A DNA stretch of 64,000 nt from Isoetes taiwanensis (GCA_021234155.1 JAJEKV010000025.1:14880867-14944866), one strand, 5' to 3'. Positions 10,892 to 22,504 are shown, counted from the first letter of the stretch. A program made the numbers and translations. The notes: generated by a model from the sequence alone, not told the origin.

Positions 10892-11083
10892 CTGTGATTC
10901 CTCCAGATAGTGGGCAGCATGTTCTTCTCTTACATTTCTCTCCAATTTTCTAGTTCTAACATCCTTTGTGTTAGGAGACACTCTAGTGTTCTCAATCCAA
11001 AAATTTTGAATCTTTTCTATCTGTTCATCTGAAATTGCATCAAATCTTTTTAGCCCTCTTGTAAGAAACCCATTTCCCACCAT
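10892..11083 (-). CDS. Unidentified first-exon-like ORF, possibly transposon-derived
   Basis: A 64-codon reading frame on the minus strand starts with Met at 11083 and ends at a plausible GT donor (GTTAG) at 10891-10887. It is strongly charged and protein-like: FDAISDEQIEKIQNFW, ENTRVSPNTKDVRTRK, REEHAAHYLEESQ. I cannot assign a family with confidence. The VSPNxKDVRR...EEHxxHYL pattern makes me suspect a repetitive plant transposon-associated protein. No second exon was found; the sequence downstream on this strand is the chromovirus LTR, which may have interrupted the gene. Confidence 0.4.
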
Positions 11084-11099
11084 TGTAATCGATCTCTTC

Positions 11100-11830
11100 C
11101 CTCTTTTTTTTTTTTGCCTTTTGCGGGTTTTTCTTGGGTGGACACCTAATACCTTTCCAAGATCTCACTGGCTAATTTTGTCACTTGTTTCGAATGCGCC
11201 TGCTGGGTACGTATACATTGCAAGGCAAATATTCTTGGTCTGCTAGGCGGTCATTGCCGGTAGAGAGTTTCCTGCGATCGCATGGAGTCCCGTGAGGATC
11301 CTTATAACGATGCTCTTGGCTTCCAAATATTTTAATTCTTCACCTATAAATTTTCCAATGTTTTATCCCTCAAAACTCAAGTAAAATTTCTTTCTTCATG
11401 CTATCCTCAATTCTTTTGGTCCGCTTTATGAAAAGACATTAGCAAATTAAGGACAATACGGCGTTTCATCGCTTGCACTTCTTGATGAACCTGGATCCTT
11501 CGCCAGTGCGCAAGTTCCAATTTTTCTTCTCTTCTTCTTTTCCTCTGCGTCTTTTCTTCAACATTTCTTCTTCCTTGGTTCTTCTGCGTTTTCCCACGTG
11601 CGAAATGCCGGTTTGTGGACAGATTACCTCATTGACATCCATATCCACAATGGATTGGAGCTTGCAGCAGGGAGCGAGCGAAAGAACAGGACGTAGGCAA
11701 AGAACAGGAAGGGGCCAAAGAATAGGAATTTGAATTTTAGTTTTTGAAATTAGAATTTCCCCCACAAATTGGGACTCCATTCTTAAATAACGACAGTTGA
11801 GCGGTGCCATAATTATACTTTCATACCACA
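11100..11830. other. No gene recognised
   Basis: Begins with a poly-T stretch at about 11106-11116 and otherwise looks like single-copy intergenic sequence. Overlapping ORFs at 11466-11831 (minus) and 11473-11733 (plus) occupy the same pyrimidine/purine-skewed tract (11520-11580) and are low-complexity, so neither is convincing. Confidence 0.45.
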
Positions 11831-11831
11831 A

Positions 11832-12440
11832 AAGTGGCTGCTTTGCATAATAGCAAGGTGCAAGAGAGACTTTGTGGTGAAGGGGCTAAGCCCCGATCAG
11901 AGCCCATTTACGGCAAATAAGCCTATTTATTTGCCATAATGGGCAAGCACGAGATTTAACCTCTTCAACCAACAAGTTTGAGATAATTTTTTCTCCATAG
12001 GTGCTATAACCATAATCACGAACAAAGAAGAGGTTTCTGGCAAGCTCGAGGATAGAAGCAAGTTTTTGGGCTGGAGCAACTAAACCCAAATTGTAATTCC
12101 TACTCATCCTCTCAACTATAAAGCTTGATCAGACCAACTTTTGCACGAAAATGGTTTCATCATTCCATATGGATTCAAGGCCTCATAAACAATAAACAGT
12201 TTATCATGATAAACAATTCATAGCCCGTTTATCATAGCATGTATGTGGATTATGGCTAATAATTAATTGACTTGAACTCGATGGCTAGGATCTATAATCT
12301 ACGAGGACCTATCACCTTCCGCCTAAGGTCATTTGACACAGTATTCCCTTGCCTTACATTGCATAAAGACAAGGTGCAAGCATCAGACAAGGTCATGCAT
12401 CCATTTAGGTTTTGATCTGGTGCTTATATTTTCTACAACA
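11832..12440. repeat. Dispersed repeat R1, copy 1 (unoccupied hAT site)
   Basis: Starts TTTGCATAATAGCAAGG and includes CAAATAAGCCTATTTATTTG and a TTTATCATGATAAACAATTCAT inverted segment. The same block occurs at 16185-17760 (there split by a hAT-like element) and at 62040-62640. Here and at 62 kb it adjoins PNPOx 3' sequence, so it travelled with that gene. The short minus ORF 11886-12107 is only the repeat. Confidence 0.75.
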
Positions 12441-12975
12441 TTTTAAAATTGCTTGATAACTTTTTCATGCCAATTTTATACATGTTCTATCTAGGTACAG
12501 CTAACCGGCTCGAAAATGTAACAAGCTCGAAAGGAAGTTGTGTTAGATATAAAGCATCCCACTTCCCTAGGAATATACTAACGTAGGCTAACGATTGAAT
12601 ATAGACGCTATTTTTTTAGCTGTATTCCATCTAACAAGCATGCTTTCCAAAATTATGGAGACAACCGTTCCATTTTCCATGACAAGTCCCGTTGGTTTCT
12701 GACCTTTTGAACATCAACCTACAAATGGAATCGACAAGTGATGAGTACAGATCCAAGTCTAATCCAGAACATGCGGTCCCTCAATTACAGAGCTCTGCAC
12801 AATATCCAATTGGATATACATCATGATTATTCACTAGTTGCACCACAAAGAGCATGTCACGAGAAATTTGTTCCTCATTTTGCACAGTAGCAGGCGGCAC
12901 AAACATGCCTCCTAAAAAATGATGAGGACCTCTGAATGATTTTGCACATAGTTTTGGTGCAGTCTCTGCCTAGCA
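12441..12975 (-). pseudogene. NAXE-PNPOx fragment E: 3' (PNPOx) exons with internal deletion
   Basis: Homologous to 2454-3140 of copy A and then, after a deletion junction near 12890, to about 4125-4205. It retains the last PNPOx exon region (about 12650-12725, with a different small indel from copy A) and part of the SSVIEG exon (about 12770-12800). The intervening PNPOx and linker exons are gone. On its left it joins repeat R1, the same order as at 62.6 kb. Confidence 0.75.
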
Positions 12976-13078
12976 TTAATGTAGCATCATATATAAATCA
13001 AATTGCCAGATAACCATTACAAAACTCTTTTTTTGTATTACCAAAAATTATCCGAGGCACATAAACAAACTAACCCGG

Positions 13079-14112
13079 TTATTTCATGTCTCAACTAGCG
13101 GCTTTAATGAGCCCATCAAATGGGGGCTGGTTCACCTACAAATATCTATCGGTAAAGACGTGGCAAGGCAATGCATATTTATCACGTTATTTCAAAGGAC
13201 ATATAGTCCCTAGTCTACCGTTGTGGTTGCCGAATCGATAAAACTATATCCAAGATTCTCGCTCCATGCAAATGGGCAATTTGAGCTTGTTAAGTTAATA
13301 TATCTCTAAATTCTGGACTCTATTTTGAAGAACTAAATAAGCCCATATCCAAGTTGGCACCAAAAAAATGGGCATTTGAGCGTGCTAATGTCTAGATATC
13401 TCTAAAATAGTATACCATGTTGAAAAACTAAATAAACGAAAAGCAAGAATAGAAACAATTCGAACTCGCACCATTTTTTATCCCCTATTTTAAGTTGTAT
13501 CTCTCCAACTACACAACAGACAAAGAAGATCCTAAAGCTAAGAAAGGACATGCTCGTCATGAAATGCTAAGATCGGATAAGACACCGGTTTTCCACTTTG
13601 GAGAGTTATTGTGAAACATTACACGCACTTCCATTCTTGACTTATGCATAAACAGTTAACCGGCATTTCGGATCGAACTTTGTGTCATTTACATCACCAT
13701 CTTCAACATGCCAAGCGTAAGGAACATCAACCGAGACCATGTGTGGTGTCTCAACTAGCGGCTTAATGAGCCCATCAAATGGGGGCGTGGTTCACCTGTA
13801 AATATCTATCGAGAAAGACAGGCAAGGCGTATATTTGTCACGTTATTTCAAAGGGACATATAGTTCCTAGTCTACGGGTTGTGGTTGCCAAATCTAGAAT
13901 AAAACTATATCAAGATCTTTGCTCCATGCAAATGGGCATTTGAGCTTGTTAAGTTAATATATCTCTAAATTTTGGACTCTATGTTGAAGAACTAAATAAG
14001 CCCATATCCAAGTTGGCACTGCAAAATGGGCATTTGAGCTTGCTAACGTCTAGATATCTCTAAAATAGTAGACTTTGAAGAACTAAATAAACGAAAGCAA
14101 GAATAGAAACAA
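13079..14112 (-). pseudogene. NAXE exon and intron modules of fragment E
   Basis: Contains a recognisable NAXE exon on the minus strand at about 13640-13795: PPFDGLIKPLVET, MVSVDVPYAWHVEDGDVND. This corresponds to the epimerase core after the nucleotide loop and is absent from copy A. It is flanked by two copies of an intron-derived module (about 13135-13610 and 13795-14112) that also occurs at 18775, 19480 and 22505. The right end is interrupted by the second LINE. Confidence 0.75.
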
Positions 14113-14841
14113 CAAACACCTTATCAAATCATGTTAGGATTGTTGCCACTGGAAGTGGAGGCGCTGATCCAGACTATCACTTTTGTGAACAGATTATGTA
14201 GTACTTTCGATGATGATCAACTCCCAAGAAAAGCAATGGAAGCATCCACGCACACGGGCTGGTATAGAGATGTATTAGATTGGGCTTCTGCCTGGGGAAT
14301 CAACAGAACAAGCTGGCCGGATACAGAAATAGGTGTGCGGGATATGGTACAGTCACAGGCATTGAAGCGGATCTGGAATGAACCTGGCACTAAAATGGCT
14401 TATTACATGAAAGAGATCAATCCGATGTTGGTGTACTTAGATCAGACATACCTTCGCACCGGATCTCACGACACATGAGGCAAACCATTGCAAGATCTTC
14501 GGACTGCTCGCATAAGCTCCAAATAGAGACAGAAGATGGGCTGGTATTCCAAGAGAAGAACGGATTTGCTTGATGTGCACAGAAGGCGTTATTGAGGATG
14601 AAGAGCATGTGTTTCTAACATGCGCATCTTATGCAAGAATTAGAGAGTCTTTTGGTATCTGTTTTAGTAATTTCCATAGTCTCCTAGAGGTAGATCCAAA
14701 GCAACTAGGTTGCTATCTCAAAAAGGTCGAGTCACATAGATTGTTTTTGACTCAAATATGATCAAACATGTAAATGTAACTGCTGCTCCATGACCTCAAG
14801 GTCCAAAAGGGGCATGATAAATACTATTATTATTATTATTA
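14113..14841 (+). mobile_element. LINE 3' fragment, same family as the one at 1-2453
   Basis: A 5'-truncated LINE inserted after GAATAGAAACAA of an intron module. ORF 14131-14478 (LGLLPLEVEALIQTITF) matches the region after the RT thumb in the first LINE, and 14570-14761 carries the CTEGVIEDEEHVFLTC knuckle-like motif. It ends in an ATT/TTA microsatellite tail at about 14819-14841, unlike the TTACA tail of the first copy. The 5' truncation is typical of target-primed reverse transcription. Confidence 0.8.
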
Positions 14842-14844
14842 AAC

Positions 14845-15170
14845 TTTTGTTGAGGTACTTAACTACTACAAATGGCATTTTGTCAACTGATAATGGACAT
14901 ATTTTGTAAAAATGTTCTCTATCTACTTAAACACAAGGTTTGTTCTTTCATTTTCCCCTTCACATCTTCAAATATGACAAATCCACAACTGCACAACTAC
15001 CACACATCACCCATTCCACAAATCCACGAGCATCGCTAATGCATGTTTCTAGTACAATATAGTTAAAACGGACAAACAATGTTGATGATTTTTTCCATGA
15101 ATTGTATCTAGAGGGCATATGTTGGGTCCTTTCTACTTTATATATCTCGTATGAGAAAGTTATAGGCCCT
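14845..15170. repeat. Dispersed repeat R2, partial copy
   Basis: Contains TTGAGGTACTTAACTACTAC and continues to CTCGTATGAGAAAGTTATAG. It matches the right part of the fuller copy at about 40050-40600 and overlaps the copy at 18400-18690. No coding potential. Confidence 0.65.
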
Positions 15171-16184
15171 AAAATGATAGGGAAGTGCAGGAAGTAGTTA
15201 TTTGAAAAGAGAAGAAGAAGAAAATTTTGGCCTACATTCTGTCATTTATCATGTGCATAGGTTCTCATACAAAAATGTATGCCCCCCATGAGGACTTGAA
15301 CATGGGGCGGTAAATGATAAGGAAATTGTAGGAAGTATTTATTTGAGGAGAAGGAAAAGGAGAAGGAGAAGGAGAAGAAACTTGGGCCCTCGCTATTTCA
15401 CCTTGTTTCCCATGGGTATAAGTTCTCAGATGGATTAAATTGATAAGGGAATTGTAAGAGGAGGAGGAATTGGAGGAGGAGAAAGAACAAGGTGCCAGGG
15501 CATACTAGTTATATGACATTGGACTCATTTCCTCCCAACAAGGTGGGGATTCGAGAGTGTCCCCAATTATCTCGTCAGCGTGATCACATGTCACACGACT
15601 ACTCCAAAAGAGGAGGATAGGAGACACCTTACATTGTAGTCCCCACGAGGCCTTGAACATGAAGCCCTACAGTTGAGTTACATGTTATAAAATAATGCAT
15701 AAGCAGACAAAATACGCAAAAAATACTTTGACCTAACCATCTTATCAATGAAAATGAGGAAAAGTAAAACAAAAACAGCATAGTCTTTGACCCAAATCCA
15801 CGAAATTTTTTATATCTCTATGCCACATGTATTACCACCTCCTCCTGCTCAAAGATTTCAGAGAAGAGAATACAATAAGGAAACCCTTTTTATGCTTAAA
15901 AGTTAAAGGAAAGAGGAAGAGGAAGCCATTTCATATTGGCAGCATCCGATTGGACATATGAGGACGAATACACCACATCAACATTGTTTTGTTGCGTCCT
16001 GCCCTAACCACCTTACATTGAATGCAACTCGGTGGCCTCGAACTCGAGACATCGTTTGTCCTAAGACTACTGTGTTAGGATGAAACATGGCTTGTTCGCA
16101 TACAATGATGAAAAAAAAGGCCTCGGAAGTTCATGAGCTCATAGTATGTAAACATACACTTGTTGAAATCACAACACTATGCCT
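15171..16184. repeat. Dispersed repeat R0, copy 1, with GGAGAA-rich tract
   Basis: Includes a purine-rich GGAGAA tract at about 15340-15385, an AGGAGGAGGAATTGGAGGAGG tract near 15460 and a conserved CCCAACAAGGTGGGGATTCG segment near 15534. Related, more degraded copies lie at 59800-60260, 61190-62040 and 63615-64000. In the 61-62 kb copy it is also followed by R1, so R0-R1 is one duplicated block. No gene. Confidence 0.7.
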
Positions 16185-16224
16185 TGCTTTGCATAATAGC
16201 AAGGTGCAAGAGGGACTTTGTGGT

Positions 16225-16258
16225 GAAGGAAGGAAGGAAGGAAGGAAGGAAGGAAGGG
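16225..16258. repeat. (GAAG)n microsatellite
   Basis: About eight GAAG units. The other R1 copies have a single GAAG at this position, so this is a local expansion. Confidence 0.95.
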
Positions 16259-16286
16259 GCTAAGCCCCGATCAGAGCCCAATTACG

Positions 16287-17352
16287 CATGGTTACCCGGA
16301 ACCGGAACGGGAACCGGAACGGCACCCCAAATTTCGGAACCGGAACCGGAACACTTCGGAACGGGAACATCCAACTTTGGAATTTTTAAAATTTGAAAAT
16401 GGATTTGGTGTTCCCATGAGCTAATTAACCTATTGAACTAGTTTTCAATTTTAAAATGTCAAAGGGTGATGTATAATAATGGCCAAATGAAAATATGGCT
16501 CTACCGTATTACATATTCTTATAAATGAACATAAAAACACCACATAGTTTAACTTTTATGACGAATATATCTTAAGCCATCATTATAAAACAGAAATCTT
16601 CTATTATAGCAAATATATGGCATGATGTGCTCTGCTTCTTCTTCCATTTAATTAAAGAGCAATAAACAAAACAAATGCACGAAAATCAATCAATCTATGA
16701 GTATGAATGAAATAAATAAATGCTGAAGAACATACCTTAAGATCATTCAATCAATGTAACTATTATGTGTGTTATGTGGCAGCAAATGGAACTTCAGTTC
16801 TCCCTGGCTGGCTTTCAACAATGATACAGATTTACTACTTATTCTAATGAAACAGAAGGAAAGAAAGAAAAGGAGCGTTTTGCTTGCTCTCTACCTATTC
16901 TCTGGAGTCTGACTGGAACTGGAACTTTAGAAGGGCTGCGTTGCTGCTTGCTTCTCTCCTCCTCTGGCGAAAGTGCTCGGCCATCAAACCAAATCGAGCT
17001 GACTGATCGAGAAATTTTGTATCCATACTATCCGGCCGGCCACTTTCGGTGGAAATGAAAAGAGTGGAGAAAGGGCTTTTACGCCTGCTATTTAATGAAT
17101 ATCGAGGGCCCAAACCTTTGCAAAATCAAAATTTGCAAAAGAAAAAGTGAAAAATAAGAAAAAAATGAAGGAAAAGGTCAAAACAAATTTTATAGTTGGG
17201 AACAACGTTCCCAACTTACCGGAACATTGTCGGAACGGCGTTCCGGGTAACATACACATTTGGAACGGGAACAAATGTTCCGGGAACGTGGCATGCCCCG
17301 GAACCTGTTCGGAACCGGAACGGCGTTCGGAACGCCGTTCCCGGTAACCATG
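16287..17352. mobile_element. hAT-like non-autonomous transposon with GGAAC subterminal arrays
   Basis: A 1,066-bp element bounded by an exact 8-bp duplication CAATTACG (16279-16286 and 17353-17360). The termini are inverted: CATGGTTACCCGGAAC at the left, CATGGTTACCGGGAAC for the right end read in reverse. The unoccupied site is visible in R1 copy 1 near 11908. Both ends are packed with GGAACC/GGAACG/TTCCGG motifs (16296-16380 and 17195-17345), the right end including nested GGAACGGCGTTCC palindromes. The 8-bp duplication points to hAT; subterminal motif arrays are where hAT transposases bind. The interior (16390-17190) shows no transposase. A minus ORF at 16895-17113 has no recognisable domain. 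Confidence 0.85.
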
Positions 17353-17780
17353 CAATTACGGCAAATAAGCCTATTTATTTGCCATAATGGGCAAGCACGA
17401 GGTTTAACCTTTTCAATCGACAAGTTCGAGATAATTTTTTCCCATAGGTGGTATAGCCATAATCACGAACGAAGAATTTATGGCAAGCTCGAGGATAGAA
17501 GCAAGTTTTTTTTGCCGGAGCAACTAAACCCAAATGTAATTCCTACCCTTCCTCTCAACTATAAAGCTTGATTAGACCAACTTTTGCAAGAAAATTGTTT
17601 CATCATTCCGTATGGATTCAAGGCCTCATAAACATTACAGTTATCATGATAAACAATTCATAACCCGTTTATCATAACATGTAAGTGGATTATAGCTAAT
17701 AATTGACTTGCACTCGATGGCTGGGATCTATAATCTATGAGGACCTATTGCTTAAGAGAGGTATAGCATCTTGAATGAGG

Positions 17781-17845
17781 GTGTTATGCCCTATTATAAC
17801 AAACGAGGGCCGGAGGCCCGAGTTTATTATAGTAGGGCATAACAC
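17781..17845. repeat. Long perfect-like hairpin
   Basis: GTGTTATGCCCTATTATAA pairs with TTATTATAGTAGGGCATAACAC across a centre containing CGAGGGCCGGAGGCCCGAG, itself a GC-rich inverted repeat. The stem is about 25 bp plus an inner GC stem. It lies exactly where R1 homology ends. It could be a foldback-element terminus or a junction palindrome; function unknown. Confidence 0.8.
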
Positions 17846-18400
17846 ATGAGTTCTAGGATGTTATCCGCCTTAACAACCTGGGCCCGAGAGTATTGCTTAG
17901 AAGGGCATTGTGGAGAACCAGCCAAGAAAAGGCTTTGATCTTTGGGCAGGAATAAGAATTCCAGCTGGAGGAGAGAGTCTTTTTGAAAAATTAAGGGCAT
18001 GCTTCCGATCCTTCTCAGGGAGGCAAGTGTGGTAAATTTTGGAAACTTTATAACTTCTTTTCGCTTTGAAAAACCAGTTAAAGGGGGAGTGACTCTCACC
18101 CTTAACATCCTTACCCAGAAACGGGGAGTATGTCAAAACTACATGCTTATAGATGAATCTATGAGTGCCACTCCCACCCACTCTTTTTTTAATCTCTTTT
18201 TTTTTAATCTAACAAACTGAGTATCATTTGCCATCTCACTTTATCTCTTGATTTTTCATTCTTCCCCAAACAAAAGATAGAATGGGGAGAATAAAAGATG
18301 GGTGCATTGTTGTTCTCTAAGAGACGTCCTTTGACTCCCAAACTTGCTCTATGGTTTATGTTGTATCCTTTCTAAGCACAATGGGCAATTCGTTCGTAAG
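17846..18400. other. Unclassified sequence after the hairpin
   Basis: Overlapping ORFs on both strands (17827-18108 and 17897-18181 minus; 17999-18220 plus) show no recognisable domain. T-rich runs near 18184 and 18200. It may be the body of an unknown element whose end is the hairpin, but I see no matching opposite terminus. Confidence 0.3.
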
Positions 18401-18690
18401 TGGCGCATTGGATAAAGATATTATCATTCTTGCAACTCAAAATTTGTTGTCTAGTAGTTTGTAATCTTCCAATGCTTGTATGTAATTCTTGTAAGCTCCA
18501 TATCTAAAACCACATAGCCACAATATCTAAGATTCTAGCATTCACCCTCACAACTTTTGAACGTGGCATTTCGAGCCTAAACTAGAAGTCTTTCTTACTC
18601 TTGTTTTAACCTTTTGTTGAGGTACTTAACTACTACAAACGGCATTCTGTCAACCGATAGTGGACGTTTTTGTAAAATTAGTTACGAAAC
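18400..18690. repeat. Dispersed repeat R2, left part
   Basis: Matches 40055-40340 (CAACTCAAAATTTGTTG, TTTGTAATCTTC, CAATGCTTGTATG, TTTTGAACGTGGCATTT). The same family as 14845-15170. No gene. Confidence 0.7.
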
Positions 18691-21655
18691 ACCGGCAAAT
18701 AAAGAATCCGCTTCTTCAAACCACACTCAAAACTGCCAATGTTGAAATACATGTTTTGACAATGTCTCCTGCAAATATCTATCAGTAAAAACAGGCAAGG
18801 CAGTGCATATTTATTACGTTATTTCAGTGCACATATAGTCCCTAGTCTACGGGGTTGTGGTTGCCAAATCCAGAATAAAACTATATCCAAGCTACTGCTC
18901 CATGCAAATGGGCATTTGAGCTTGTTAAGTTAATATATCTCTAAATTTTGGACTCTATGTCGAAGAACTAAATAAACCCATATCCAAATTGGCACTGCAA
19001 AATGGGCATTTGAGCTTCCTAACGTCTAGATATCTCTAAATAAACGAAAGCAAGAATAGAAACAATTCCGAACTCTGCACCATCTTTTTATTTCCTATTT
19101 TAAGTTGTATCTCTCCAACTACATATCAGGACAAAGAAGATCCTAAAGCTAAGAAAGGACATGCTCATCATGAAATGCTAAGATCAGATAAGACACCGCC
19201 CCAATCGAGTTATTGTGAAACATTACAAGCACTTCCATTCTTGACTTATGCATAAACAAACTAACGAGCATTTCTGGATCAAACTTTGTGTCATTTACAT
19301 CACCATATTCAACATGCCAAGCAGAAGGGACATCAACTGAGACCATGCGTGGTGTCTCGACTAGCAGCTTAATGAGCCCATCAAATGGGGGCGGTTCACA
19401 CCGCAAATATCTATCAAGAAAAGACAGGCAAAGGCAAAGGCATATTTATCACGCGTTATTTCAAATAGACGTATAGTCCCTAGTAAAAACAGGCAAGGCA
19501 GGGCATATATCACGTTATTTCAGTGGACATATAGTCCCTAGTCTACTGGGTTGTGGTTGCCAAATCCAGAATAAAACTATATCCAAAATAATGCTCCATG
19601 CAAATAGGCATTTGAGCTTGTTAAGTTTATATATCTCTAAATATTGGACTCTATGTTGAAGAACTAAATAAGCCCATATCCAAGTTGGCACTGCAAAATG
19701 GGCATTTGAGCTTGCTAACGTCTAGATATCTCTAATAGACTACATGTTGAAGAACTAAATAAACTAAAGCAAGAATAGAAACAATTCCAAACTCTGCACT
19801 ATTTTTTTTATCCCGTATTTTAAGCTGTATCTCTCCAACTACACATCAGGACAAAGAAGATCCTTAAGCTAAGAAAGGACATGCTCATGATGAAATGCTA
19901 AGATCAGATAAGACACCAGTTTCCACTGGGAGAGTTATTGTGAAACATTACAAGCACTTCCATTCTTGACTTATGCATAGAAACATCTACCATAAACAGC
20001 ACAAAATTAAAAGGCAGAGACATCTTCCACAATGAGAAAACATGACAGTGTTGCAGAACCAATGTAAATACGGCTTACAAAGGCAAGATCGCTGATTTCA
20101 AGTTAAGAAACTAAACAACTTCCCAATGTCAATAGTACTTTGCGGATTACACCATGCGGGACAGATGCATACGAAAAATGGAGTTGGAAGTACAAGCAGT
20201 AAATCAATATTGGCAAGCTCTTTCCTTTAATAACGTTATTGTGAATTCACATACATTTAAATGAAAACACAAATATAGCATCGATAACGTGTCAAAGTTT
20301 AAAGAAAGATTGTGTGGCAACTCCTCGACTGATATAAAAGGCCCCTGATAAGCTGTTTAGCTGCCAAGAAATAGTTTTATCAATAATCTAGATAACAAGG
20401 GCAGTCTATTAAAATAAATGCTGAGCATATCTCATGATAACATCACATTGACCAAACTTAAAACACAATCTTTGTCGCGTATAACTTTCAGGTTTAGGTT
20501 TTCAATGTTGAAGACTAAAGACATTAGAATGACTGGTTTCTTGAGTGCAAATTTCATGGACATAAACATAAAGTACTGACTTTATCCAACTGTGCTGCAT
20601 GTCTTCACGTGCAGCAATTGTATTATAAGTTATCAGCACACAAGGTTTTAAAGCTCAGATTCCTGTTCATACTCGACCTCCTTGCTCAAGTAGGAATCGC
20701 AATCCAAATTTTATGGCCATGACCAAACTTACTGTCATCTAGCTCTTTCCTATGATTAAACAGTGTCATCGAACTGGTTGACCTCAACAGAAATTATCAG
20801 GTAACAAAAGCAAGGCATCTCTTATATACTTCATAAAATAACAAATTATAAGTTTTAGGAAATTTCCACGACAAAGTAAATAATTTTTATTACCAGTTCA
20901 AATAAAATCCAGAGAAGGTGAAAAGAAGGAGAACATTTTTATCCTTCCGCCCGTTTCGATTTCTATGTGCATTCACTTGTGGGAACTTTCCTGCTATATG
21001 CTGGATAAGGTAATACTAGGCAGTTGTAGCTATCTTTTGCACTTCAAACTCAAGGTGAAGACATAATGATATCTACTTTAAAGCCATGAGAATTAAAAGA
21101 CCTTCAATGGTTTATTCTGCTTGAAACATGGAATGTGCATTGAGAACCAAAATGAGAACTTACTTGTGTGACAAGGCCTGCATATAATGATTTTCCAGTT
21201 TGTTTGGGGTAACATATGCATGGCTTGTAACCAGAATGATGAAGATGCCGAGCTGCAACCAATCCATACCCGCCATTGTTCCAGGGACCACATAGTACAA
21301 GGATACGTTTATATTCAGCTACAGGATACACCTGTGAAATGCCAAAGCGAGTTGGACACAAAATAAGATTGTAAAGGCAAGTGCCTACTGGAGACAAGGT
21401 ACTATCAAGTGCTGGGCCATGAAAGATAGAATAATTCAACGATATTCACATGGTTATAAGTATGTAATACCTCTGAAATAGCTGAAGCAACACTCAAACC
21501 TGCAAGCTCCTGCTCAATAAATAGATAGAACATAAGTATGAGAATGAATGATTGAAAAAGAAGAGCACCATCAGCTGATCAATGCTAAAACCCAATGGCC
21601 CCATAAGCATTTCATCAATAGAAACCGCAGCAGATTGTGAAATATAAGATATAAG
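18690..21655 (-). pseudogene. PDX3: NAXE-PNPOx copy B (best-preserved epimerase exons)
   Basis: Minus-strand unit with exons: N1 about 21569-21655 (SIDEMLMGPLGFSIDQLM), N2 21471-21509 (39 bp, ELAGLSVASAISE), N3 21164-21331 (168 bp, in frame: [37 protein letters not shown]), N4 20255-20360 (FISVEELPHNLSLNFDT in frame after a local disturbance), N5 about 19262-19408 (PPFDGLIKLLVET, MVSVDVPSAWHVEYGDVND). A stub of the PNPOx exon (complement of CTTCTTCAAACCACACTC) survives at 18712-18760; the rest of PNPOx is gone. The glycine loop reads GPWNNGGYG where the family has GPGNNGGDG. N4 lacks one base needed for DTLIDAIF. The intron between N4 and N5 carries duplicated modules. No kinase follows this copy. 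Confidence 0.85.
18775..20000. repeat. Repeated intron modules in copy B
   Basis: Two copies (about 18775-19260 and 19480-20000) of a module containing AACAGGCAAGGCAGTGCATA, AGTCCCTAGTCTAC, GTGGTTGCCAAATC and GGGCATTTGAGCTTGTTAAG. Further copies are near 13135, 13795 and 22505. Inside each module the GGGCATTTGAGCTTG phrase is itself doubled about 120 bp apart. This reiteration drove unequal exchange in the array, I infer. Confidence 0.75.
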
Positions 21656-21659
21656 ATTG

Positions 21660-22504
21660 TGAAAGTACAAGCAGTAAATCAATATTGGCAAGCTCTTTCC
21701 CTTAATAACGCTATTGTGAATTCACATACCTTTAAATGAAAACACAAATATAGCATCGATAACGTGTCAAACTTTAAAGAAAGATTGTGTGGCAACTTCT
21801 CGACTGATATAAAAGGGACTGATAAGCTGTTCAGCTGCCAAGAAATCGTTTTATCAATAATCTAGATAACAAGGGCAGTCTATTAAAATAAGTGCTGAGC
21901 ATTCTTCATCATAACATCACATTGACCAAACTTAAAACACAAACTTTGTCCTGTACAACTGTCAGGTTTAGGTTTTTAATGTTGAAGACTAAAGACATTA
22001 GAATGGCTGGTTTCTTGAGTGCAAATTTCGTGAACATAAACATAAAAGTATTGACTTTATCCAACTGTGTTGCATGTCTTCACATGCTGCAAGTGTATTA
22101 TAAGTTATCAGCACACAAGGTTTTAAAGCTCAAATTCCTGTTCATACTCGACCTCCTTGCTCAAGTAGGAATCAGAATCCAAATTTTATGGCCATGACCA
22201 AACTTACTGTCATCTAGCTCTTTCTTATGATTAGTGTCATCGAACTGGTTGACCTCAGCAGAAATGATCAGGTAACAAAAGCAAGGCATCTCTTATATAC
22301 TTCATAAAATAACAAATTATAAGTTTTAGGAGATTTCCACGACAAAGTAAATAATTTTTGTTGCCAATTCAAATTAAATCCAGAGAAGGTGAAAAGGAAG
22401 AGAACATTTTTATCCTTCCTCCCGTTTCGATTTCTATGTACATTCACTTGTGGGAACTTTCCTTTCCTGCTATATGCCAGTTCAGTGGATATAGTAATAC
22501 TAGG
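21660..22504 (-). pseudogene. NAXE-PNPOx partial unit D (exon N4 and intron)
   Basis: A fused partial unit beginning directly after copy B's first exon. It contains exon N4 at 21730-21834 with an intact SLSVPF coding phrase and proper GT donor (GGTATGTG), but the same missing base before the DAIF segment as copy B. The following intron matches 20380-21000, and it is cut off at 22504 by an intron module. Plus-strand ORFs here (21892-22197, 22358-22672) are intron shadows. Confidence 0.7.

Larger units (their letters stand above)
16185..17760. repeat. Dispersed repeat R1, copy 2, split by a hAT-like element
   Basis: The two halves (16185-16286 and 17353-17760) align with 11832-12440 once the inserted element and one copy of its 8-bp duplication are removed. 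A GGAA microsatellite expansion at 16225-16258 is special to this copy. Confidence 0.8.

Noticed and set aside
16225..16258. GAAG array as a possible CRISPR or regulatory array
   Set aside because: A simple microsatellite with no spacers; absent in sister copies of the repeat.
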